From an uncultured Acetatifactor sp. (GTDB lineage: Bacteria > Bacillota > Clostridia > Lachnospirales > Lachnospiraceae): a stretch of 19,726 bases of DNA. The translations under genes and the position numbers were made by a program. Shown here piece after piece: positions 7,447-13,363 of this stretch. Each line of letters begins with the position of its first letter. The first letter of the stretch is position 1. Under the pieces are notes generated by a model. The model was not told where the DNA came from, did not search any database, and saw nothing but the letters and a program-made list of their open reading frames with translations. Location: the NCBI GenBank assembly GCA_910586485.1, contig CAJUIA010000048.1, forward strand, positions 1 to 19,726, read 5' to 3'.

Positions 7447-8238
7447 ATGAATAAGAACGCATTTCACACCGTAAAACTCGCCAAGGGCGAAATGAATGTC
7501 TATGATTTTGGCAGCATCAAGCTGCACGCTTACAAGACCAATGATTTGATTGATGACGAGGTATTCATTGTCGAAAAAGGAGGCAGCGCAGTCATCATCG
7601 AATCCCCCTGTTTCTTTGATAACATTCAGGAGCTTGCCGAATATCTTGAACATATTGAGGCTGCAGGGATGCTCGTTGCTTACCACGGTGCCGGCGCTTC
7701 CTTCCTGCCCAATGTTCCCAAATATGCCACGCAAAATGCGGCCCTCTATTCCAAAAACGGCGGCGGCAAGGCTTTGATTGACAATTTTACCGGCGCATTT
7801 GGAGAAATCTTTGATTCCTCCGTTCACGAAATTACCAATGTGATTGAGGCAGGCAGCATCACCATCGGCGGCATTGATTTTGTTATCAGGCAGACTAACG
7901 ACGCCTTTGATGTAGAAATACCCGAAATCAACGCCGTTTACACCCACATGCTGGGACATGACTGCCATTCCATCGTTGCAGGCGCAGGCCATGCCGATGC
8001 AATGATTGCAGAGCTTCACAGCTACATTGAAAAGGGCTATGACTTAATCCTTACCTCCCATTATACTCCTGAGGACTTAAAGGACGCCCAGACAAAGATT
8101 GACTATCTGGAAAACCTCAAAAAAATTGCCGCAGAGGTTCAGAACGCAGATGAGTTCAAGGCGGAGGTCAGCCGGCAGTATCCGCAGTACAGCGGGCAGA
8201 ATTACCTTGATATGACAGCGGGCTTCTTTTTCGCCTGA
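7447..8238 (+). CDS. MBL-fold-like protein, degenerate metal motif
   Basis: 263 aa, no signal peptide. The N-terminal strands (MNVYDFGSIKLHAYKTND, EVFIVEKGGSAVIIESP) and C-terminal GYDLILTSHYTPED resemble metallo-beta-lactamase-fold hydrolases. The canonical HxHxDH cluster is absent; candidate metal ligands are the His in AYHGAG, those in THMLGHDCHS, and the last SHYTPE. It may be an atypical or non-canonical member. First gene of the operon with macrodomain and sirtuin (17 nt to the next gene). AGGAGA lies 8-9 nt before the ATG. Its part in the ADP-ribosylation module is unknown; hydrolysis of an ADP-ribose-related ester or thioester is only a guess. Confidence 0.65.
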   Translation: MNKNAFHTVKLAKGEMNVYDFGSIKLHAYKTNDLIDDEVFIVEKGGSAVIIESPCFFDNIQELAEYLEHIEAAGMLVAYHGAGASFLPNVPKYATQNAALYSKNGGGKALIDNFTGAFGEIFDSSVHEITNVIEAGSITIGGIDFVIRQTNDAFDVEIPEINAVYTHMLGHDCHSIVAGAGHADAMIAELHSYIEKGYDLILTSHYTPEDLKDAQTKIDYLENLKKIAAEVQNADEFKAEVSRQYPQYSGQNYLDMTAGFFFA

Positions 8239-8255
8239 TTTTATGGAGGAAACAA

Positions 8256-9065
8256 ATGACCCAGACAGAAAAGAGAATCTACTTAATAAAATCTCTTTTA
8301 AGCGAGCAGCCGCAATACGCAGACATTGCCATTCCGGCAGGTGAACAGGAGCAGAAAAACCTGCTCCGTTCACTGTTCAATATTCGTATGCCAAACCCTG
8401 TATCAAAAGCCTTTTTGCAAATACAGGATGCGTATTTACAGGAGGAAGCTTTACAAAAAGGAATTACGGAATTTACCGGGCTCCACCCTGTACAAGGTCA
8501 AATCTATCTCTGGCAGGGAGACATTACCACGCTTCGGTGCGACGCCATTGTAAATGCCGCCAACAGTGCCCTGTTAGGCTGCTTTGTTCCCTGTCATGGG
8601 TGTATCGACAATGCAATTCATTCCGCCGCAGGGGTGCAGCTCCGTCTGGAATGCGCCCGCATCATGGAAAGAGCGTCCTCCACGGAAACAAATCGTTCCG
8701 GCGGCAGGAAAAAGGCGGTGGAGCCGGCAGGCAAGGCCAAAATCACTACGGCCTATAATCTTCCCTGCCGCTATGTCCTGCATACCGTCGGCCCAATAAT
8801 CAGCGGCAGGGTCACACAGCAGGATTGTGATCTGCTTACGGACTGCTACCGCTCCTGTCTGGAGCTTGCGGCAGCATATCATTTAAAGAGCCTTGCCTTT
8901 TGCTGCATCTCCACGGGAGAATTTCATTTTCCCAATAAAGAAGCTGCCGAAATTGCAGTCCGGACGGTAAAGGACTATCAAGCAAAGCATCAAAACGGCC
9001 TGGAGGTGATTTTTAATGTGTTCAAAGACAAAGATTATGAAATTTACAGGCAGCTACTGGGATAA
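8256..9065 (+). CDS. zinc-type macrodomain ADP-ribosyl hydrolase
   Basis: 269 aa. An N-terminal helical extension (1-80) precedes the macrodomain. Macrodomain motifs are IYLWQGDITTLRCDAIVNAANSA (about 83-105, split at the ADP-ribose-binding Asp of GDIT), YVLHTVGPI (about 173-181) and LAFCCISTGEFHFPNKEAA (about 213-231). The segment CFVPCHGCIDNAIH (109-122) carries C-x4-H-x-C, the zinc signature of the SirTM-associated Zn-macrodomains, which remove ADP-ribose from protein. Between LECARIM and GKAKIT there is a stretch about 13-15 residues longer than I expect for the family (TETNRSGGRKK); it holds a small palindrome shared with the sirtuin gene. GGAGG precedes the ATG. The 3' end overlaps the sirtuin gene by 50 nt. 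Confidence 0.9.
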   Translation: MTQTEKRIYLIKSLLSEQPQYADIAIPAGEQEQKNLLRSLFNIRMPNPVSKAFLQIQDAYLQEEALQKGITEFTGLHPVQGQIYLWQGDITTLRCDAIVNAANSALLGCFVPCHGCIDNAIHSAAGVQLRLECARIMERASSTETNRSGGRKKAVEPAGKAKITTAYNLPCRYVLHTVGPIISGRVTQQDCDLLTDCYRSCLELAAAYHLKSLAFCCISTGEFHFPNKEAAEIAVRTVKDYQAKHQNGLEVIFNVFKDKDYEIYRQLLG

Positions 9066-9915
9066 AACGGAAACAATTCATTCCGCGGAAACAATTCATT
9101 CCGCGAGGGTCAAGCTGGCGCTTGAAAGCGCCGACGCCGTTGTGATTGGCGCAGGGGCCGGGCTTTCCGCATCTGCCGGATTTACTTATTCCGGAAAGCG
9201 TTTTGAAGAAAACTTCCCTGACTTCATCAAAAAATATGGTTTCAGGGATATGTATTCCGCAGGCTTCTACCCTTACAAAACCTTAGAAGAATACTGGGCT
9301 TACTGGAGCCGCTACATTTTCATCAACCGTTATCAAAATGCGCCCAAAAGCGTTTATCGTGATTTATTCAATCTGGTGCGGGATAAGGATTATTTTGTTT
9401 TGACCACAAATGTTGACCACTGCTTCCAAAAGGAAGGCTTTGATAAACAAAGATTGTTTTACACCCAGGGGGATTATGGGCTATGGCAATGTGCAAGGCC
9501 CTGCCATCATAAAACCTACGATAATGAAGCCATTGTGAAAAAAATGATTGCCGAACAGGAAAATATGCGCATTCCGGCCAGGCTGGTCCCTCATTGCCCC
9601 GTCTGCGGCGCGCCCATGTCCATGAACCTGCGGGCCGACCATACCTTTGTGGAAGATGACGGCTGGCATGCGGCTGCCGGACGGTATCAGAAATTTATTC
9701 ACAGTCATGAAGGCCAAAACGTTCTATACCTGGAATTAGATGTGGGCAGCAACACTCCGGGGATTATCAAATATCCCTTCTGGCAGATGACAGCGGCAAA
9801 TCCGAATGCAGTTTATGTTTGTATTAACTATGGGGAGGCCGAGTGCCCTAAGGAGCTTGAGGGACAGTCTATATGTATGAATGGAGATATTGGAGAAGTA
9901 TTGAAGCAAATTTAA
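9016..9915 (+). CDS. SirTM-type (class M) sirtuin ADP-ribosyltransferase
   Basis: 299 aa NAD-dependent sirtuin, predicted to mono-ADP-ribosylate a protein partner. GAGAGLSASAG (45-55) is the NAD loop, TTNVDH (130-135) holds the conserved Asn132, and in FYTQGDYG (148-155) Gln151 stands where deacetylase sirtuins have the catalytic His, as in described SirTM enzymes. Cysteines C159/C163 and C194/C197 could bind structural zinc. LDVGSNTPGIIKYPFW (241-256) is the late NAD-site segment. The start at 9016 is fixed by GGAGGTGA 7 nt upstream, within the macrodomain gene, giving translational coupling. ETIHSA occurs twice (residues 19-30) from an 18-bp tandem duplication. The absence of adjacent gcvH-L and lplA2 is unusual. 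Confidence 0.9.
   Translation: MCSKTKIMKFTGSYWDKTETIHSAETIHSARVKLALESADAVVIGAGAGLSASAGFTYSGKRFEENFPDFIKKYGFRDMYSAGFYPYKTLEEYWAYWSRYIFINRYQNAPKSVYRDLFNLVRDKDYFVLTTNVDHCFQKEGFDKQRLFYTQGDYGLWQCARPCHHKTYDNEAIVKKMIAEQENMRIPARLVPHCPVCGAPMSMNLRADHTFVEDDGWHAAAGRYQKFIHSHEGQNVLYLELDVGSNTPGIIKYPFWQMTAANPNAVYVCINYGEAECPKELEGQSICMNGDIGEVLKQI
9069..9104 (+). repeat. 18-bp tandem duplication in the sirtuin gene
   Basis: GGAAACAATTCATTCCGC is present twice, perfectly, at 9069-9086 and 9087-9104, in frame. With the flanking base each unit is an inverted repeat (CGGAA/TTCCG; the second unit extends to GCGGAA/TTCCGC). A close relative (16 of 18 identical) lies in the macrodomain gene at 8683-8700. Confidence 0.9.
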
Positions 9916-9992
9916 GTTTCACACTCCTTACTTCGGGAAAATACGTATTTTTCTAAAAATCTAAAAATCCGGAGCATCATAATCAAAATAGT

Positions 9993-10021
9993 TTGCTTAT
10001 GATGGCGGTTTTTGATAGAAT
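9993..10021 (+). promoter_or_regulatory. sigma-A-type promoter candidate
   Basis: TTGCTT (9993-9998) and TAGAAT (10016-10021) with a 17-bp spacer. The -35 overlaps the right arm of the CATCATAA dyad. An inverted repeat TGTAAC (10021-10026)/GTTACA (10045-10050) lies at the expected start of transcription. It faces the truncated ATPase stub at 10074. Confidence 0.45.
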
Positions 10022-10073
10022 GTAACTATGGAAATTTGCATCATGTTACAGTATTTCGAATTAAGGAGAAGCA

Positions 10074-10166
10074 ATGGAGACGATCAGACGGGATTTATAT
10101 TTGAACCGGTTGATAGAACGCCGGGAAAATGGCTTAATCAAAGTACTTTCTTTTGAATTCAAATAG
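10074..10166 (+). pseudogene. N-terminal remnant of an AAA_14/DUF4143-type ATPase
   Basis: A 30-codon ORF preceded by AAGGAGAAGC. It starts METIRRDLYLNRLIERRENG and continues LIKV. This matches the N-terminus I know from clostridial AAA_14/DUF4143 ATPases, which continue from IKV into ITGIRRCGKS (Walker A). Here the frame ends after six unrelated residues (LSFEFK, then TAG), so the Walker region and the rest of the protein are gone. No continuation is seen downstream in any frame before the LacI gene. Alternatively a short chance ORF, but the ribosome site and promoter make a decayed gene likelier. Confidence 0.55.
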
Positions 10167-10257
10167 TCTGGAATTATAATTTGCCCGTTTTATGACTCGC
10201 AAAGAACATAACCCCCCGGTTATTATCAAATGCAAATGACGGCGACCATCCACCTGC

Positions 10258-11250
10258 TTAACTGCCCGGCAGATCCGTCACGCCCGCCGCAGACTCCCGA
10301 TAACGGATGGAACAATCTATGGTGATGGTCCGGGGTCTGGCATCAGGCTGCTGCAATCTCCGTTTCATCAGCAAAACAGCCTGCTCTGCCATAAACCGCC
10401 GCTGTACATGGACCGTAGTGATCGGCGGATCGGAAATCTCCGAATATAAAACATCGTCAAAGCCCACTACGCTCACCTCACCGGGCACCCGGAAGCCTGC
10501 TGCCTTCAACTGCTTGATCAGGATATAGGCAGCATGGTCGTTATTGCACACAAACGCCGTCGGCATATCCTCCGGCAGCAGAAAATACTCCAGTATCCCC
10601 TGCTGTCCCCGATCGTCAATCCGCTGCTGGGAAAGCAGGTCAATCCCTTCCTCCAAAAGAGCCTTGTAGTATCCCAGATAGCGGTCATTGACACTATTGG
10701 TATAGTTCAGATTACCCACAAACCCGATCCTGCGGTGTCCCATCTCTATCAGGTAGGATGTAAGATTATAGCTCGCCTGGAAGCTGTCGGAGATCACGGA
10801 GTCCGCCTCCACCCCCCGATAACAAAAATCCAGACACAGCACTGGTCTCCCCGTATCCATCAAACGCAAAACATACTTTTTGGAAAACTGCCCCAGCAGC
10901 ATGATCCCGTCAAGCATTTCCACTCCGGCATTGATCACATTGCTTTTCTCATCCTCCCTGCTGACATAAAACAGGGAGAACTTCATGTTGTTTGCCCACT
11001 CCTGTTCCTGCAGCCGCTTGTACAAGCCATTATAGAATTTCTCATTTGGCTCAAAATACACTTCAGATAATAAAACGGCAATCCGGTACTGAATACGCCT
11101 TTTATACTCGTATCCCATCTCATCCGCTTTTTTAAGGATGCTCTGTTTTGTCTCTTCCGAGATGTCCTCACTGTTCTTAAAGCATTTTGACACCGTCATC
11201 TTTGATATTCCCAGCTCTGTGGCAATATCCTGCATAGAAACCTTTTTCAA
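10258..11250 (-). CDS. LacI-family transcriptional regulator
   Basis: 330 aa. N-terminal HTH (MQDIATELGISKMTVSKCF, residues 6-24) with hinge helix region near 45-55, then a periplasmic-binding-protein-like ligand domain: IAVLLSEVYFEPNEKF, GIMLLGQF, MGHRRIGFVGN (about 161-171), PTAFVCNNDHAAY, GEVSVVGFDD (about 257-266) and PPITTVHVQRRFMAEQAVLLM. The start is TTG at 11248-11250, supported by AGGGGGAAATACA upstream; ATG 11235 lies inside the HTH and is too late. It follows the DUF1861-like gene by 50 nt, so it is the last gene of the glycan operon and probably its local, sugar-responsive regulator. Effector unknown. Confidence 0.88.
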   Translation of the reverse strand: MKKVSMQDIATELGISKMTVSKCFKNSEDISEETKQSILKKADEMGYEYKRRIQYRIAVLLSEVYFEPNEKFYNGLYKRLQEQEWANNMKFSLFYVSREDEKSNVINAGVEMLDGIMLLGQFSKKYVLRLMDTGRPVLCLDFCYRGVEADSVISDSFQASYNLTSYLIEMGHRRIGFVGNLNYTNSVNDRYLGYYKALLEEGIDLLSQQRIDDRGQQGILEYFLLPEDMPTAFVCNNDHAAYILIKQLKAAGFRVPGEVSVVGFDDVLYSEISDPPITTVHVQRRFMAEQAVLLMKRRLQQPDARPRTITIDCSIRYRESAAGVTDLPGS

Positions 11251-11300
11251 TGTATTTCCCCCTGCTTACAAACCATACATTTCCTGGCGCTTTTACTCCA

Positions 11301-12212
11301 TTATACCTCATAAAACGGATTCGGCGCCACCATATATTGAATTTCACAGTCAGAAACGCCCACATATAACACTGCCCTGTCCCCCTGGCGCAGCATACCG
11401 CCGCTGAACAGCACGTCCTCCAGATCCGGGCGCTTGCTCGGCCCCGGCAGAAACTCTTTTCTTTCCGCCAGAATTTCCGGCTCCGTGTGCTCCCCCGTCA
11501 CGGGATGAAACACAAATGCCATGGGAAAATAATGACGCACCTCATCCGGCAAAAAGCATGCGATATGCCCCAGCACGCCAATCCGGCCATCCGGCAGAAG
11601 GAACGCTTCATTTACACCGCCCCATTCCTCCCGGCCAAACAGATCAAGCAGCGGCGCATCCTCCATAGCCGCGGCCGTCACGTCCGGAAAATCCTCCACT
11701 GCAGTAAAGCCGATCTTACCCCGGCCGCCCTTTTCCCCCTGGGGTCTGGTAAAGATACCGATGCGGCCGTCCGCCAGCTCCACCAGACGTACATCTTTCA
11801 TGCCTTCCGGCCCCTGGGTCAGTCTCTCCATATGCTCCGGGCTTGCTCCGCAGTAAAACACCGTATGCCAGCACATGCGCTCCGGATTCTCCGGATGGGG
11901 ATATACCTCCGTTCCCCCCAGGACATAGCGCCCCTTCACTATTGTAATGCTGGGGTCCTGCAAATCGTACCGTTTCCAGCCCTCCGCCACGCGGTAAACA
12001 TCCTTTTCGATCTCTTCAAAAAAAACGGCCTGAGAGATCTCGCTGTCCCTTTTTTCTACCCGGACGCAAATCATATTTTTGCCCTGATAAGCAAACGGCG
12101 CCGTGGGATTATACACATCATACCCTTCCACACCCTGAAACACCGGACGCGCCACCGCTGCCGTCTGCCCCTTTGCTCTGTGCAGCTCCAACATTTCCCA
12201 TATTGTTCTCAT
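11301..12212 (-). CDS. DUF1861 / GT108-like five-bladed propeller enzyme
   Basis: 303 aa, soluble. Pattern of a GH43/GH130-like five-bladed beta-propeller: YDVYNPTAPF near the start, LQDPSITIVKGRYVLGG (the position equivalent to the catalytic Asp blade), GKIGFTAV, WGGVNEAFLLPDGRIGVLGHIA and HYFPMAFVFHPVTG. I recall this as DUF1861, found in bacteria and Leishmania; the Leishmania mannosyltransferase/phosphorylases (CAZy GT108) are, to my memory, in this group. Expected activity is therefore transfer or phosphorolysis of beta-mannosides; this is inference. The start is ATG 12212 with GGAGG 5 nt upstream, 13 nt after the GH130 stop; the longer frame to 12293 overlaps GH130 and has no support. 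Confidence 0.7.
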   Translation of the reverse strand: MRTIWEMLELHRAKGQTAAVARPVFQGVEGYDVYNPTAPFAYQGKNMICVRVEKRDSEISQAVFFEEIEKDVYRVAEGWKRYDLQDPSITIVKGRYVLGGTEVYPHPENPERMCWHTVFYCGASPEHMERLTQGPEGMKDVRLVELADGRIGIFTRPQGEKGGRGKIGFTAVEDFPDVTAAAMEDAPLLDLFGREEWGGVNEAFLLPDGRIGVLGHIACFLPDEVRHYFPMAFVFHPVTGEHTEPEILAERKEFLPGPSKRPDLEDVLFSGGMLRQGDRAVLYVGVSDCEIQYMVAPNPFYEV

Positions 12213-12225
12213 AAATACCTCCAGC

Positions 12226-13308
12226 TCACCTTTCCGCTTCCATAGCTTTAAAAACATCCTCCAGCGACACCACTGCCCGCGCGATCTTATCATCCGCCGC
12301 GCCGTAATAGACAGACAGCATGGAACCGTCTTTTATACAGCCGCACGCAAATACCACGCCGCCAAAAAATCCTTCTCTCTCATACGCTTCTTCCGGCTCC
12401 AGCACCGGCAGCAAAGATTTGGCAATCATCCTGCCGGGCTCATTTATATCCGTCAGCATGGCGCCCAGACAATAGCGATTATCCGCATCCGCGCCGTGAT
12501 AGATATGCAGCCAGCCCCGGTCCGTATATATGGGCGGCGCCCCGCTGCCGATCCTCCCATTTTCCCAGCCATCCTCACTCACGCCGCACAGATGTCTGTG
12601 TTCTCCCCAATGGATCAGGTCAGGTGAGGAAGCGATCCATATATCCGGCGTACCGATCTCTCCGGGCACCGGCCTGTGACATGCGTAATATAGCCCGCCA
12701 ATCTTTCTCGGAAAGATCGTCACATCCTTATTTTCGGGAGGAAAAATGGCCCCGATCCTCTCATATTGCTTAAAATCCTCCGTGATCAGCAGTGCCGGCA
12801 CCACCCCCAGCTCCGACACCGCCGTATAAGTGATGCAGTATCTTTCCTCTTCCTCCATCCAGGTAATGCGGGGATCTTCCATTCCCCATCTCTCGTACCG
12901 CCCCTGAAACGGAAGGGCCGGCTGTTCATCCATTCTAAAGTGAATGCCGTCCCTGCTGCGCGCCAGCCGTAGGTGGGAGATAGAGGTCAGATATTTGATC
13001 TTTTTGGCGCCGCCCGCATTCCTTGTGAAAATCATTCTGGAATCACTCATGTCATATCTGTTTTTGATCTCTTCCCTGTTTATTTTCTCTATCCTCAGGC
13101 AGTCCTCCCGCTCATCGTAAGTCGGTACGCACACATACCCCTCATCCTGCTCCCGGCAGGATTCCGCCACCCGGCACAACAGGATATACTCATCGCCCAG
13201 CTTCGCCGCGCCGCAGTTAAACACGCCGTCCACTTTCAAAAAATCTTTGGAGGGCTTTACGTCCTCCGGAATAATAATAGGGTTTTTCGGTTCTCTGATC
13301 ATATCCAT
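12226..13308 (-). CDS. GH130-family beta-mannoside phosphorylase or mannosidase
   Basis: 360 aa cytoplasmic glycosidase or phosphorylase. It shows the GH130 pattern: FLKVDGVFNCGAAKLGDEYI (23-42), SHLRLARSRDGIHF (111-124), WGMEDPRIT (141-149, Asp145 the probable catalytic acid), NKDVTIFP (193-200), CHRPV (210-214), IASSPDLIHWG (225-235), GSGAPPI (254-260), WLHIYHGA (266-273) and YYGAADD (334-340). GH130 members phosphorolyse or hydrolyse beta-1,2- or beta-1,4-linked mannosides. The subfamily, and hence phosphate use, cannot be settled by eye. Start at ATG 13308 (weak ribosome site) or 13302. It is coupled to the downstream DUF1861 gene (13 nt) and lies 55 nt after the large lipoprotein gene. 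Confidence 0.88.
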   Translation of the reverse strand: MDMIREPKNPIIIPEDVKPSKDFLKVDGVFNCGAAKLGDEYILLCRVAESCREQDEGYVCVPTYDEREDCLRIEKINREEIKNRYDMSDSRMIFTRNAGGAKKIKYLTSISHLRLARSRDGIHFRMDEQPALPFQGRYERWGMEDPRITWMEEEERYCITYTAVSELGVVPALLITEDFKQYERIGAIFPPENKDVTIFPRKIGGLYYACHRPVPGEIGTPDIWIASSPDLIHWGEHRHLCGVSEDGWENGRIGSGAPPIYTDRGWLHIYHGADADNRYCLGAMLTDINEPGRMIAKSLLPVLEPEEAYEREGFFGGVVFACGCIKDGSMLSVYYGAADDKIARAVVSLEDVFKAMEAER

Positions 13309-13363
13309 TCACTTTCTATCATTATAATCGGCTTACTCCGCACAAATCTTAAACCAGTAATTT

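Larger units (their letters stand above)
9916..10257. other. intergenic region between sirtuin and LacI genes
   Basis: About 340 bp. It holds a 14-bp perfect palindrome AAAATACGTATTTT (9938-9951) and an 8-bp inverted repeat CATCATAA/TTATGATG (9975-9982, 9997-10004) followed by a short T run, possibly a weak terminator for the sirtuin operon. A promoter candidate and a truncated ATPase stub follow. A CCGG-rich dyad ATAACC/GGTTAT lies near 10208-10223, with no T-tract on either side. Confidence 0.5.

Noticed and set aside
7381..8019. 212-codon minus-strand frame over the MBL-like gene
   Set aside because: Antisense shadow; the plus-strand gene has a good ribosome site and operon context.
9938..9951. 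Palindrome AAAATACGTATTTT after the sirtuin gene
   Set aside because: AT-rich without GC stem; too weak to call a terminator and no regulator can be named.
10207..10224. ATAACC-CCCC-GGTTAT dyad downstream of the LacI gene
   Set aside because: Six-bp stem with no following T run on either strand, so not called as a terminator.
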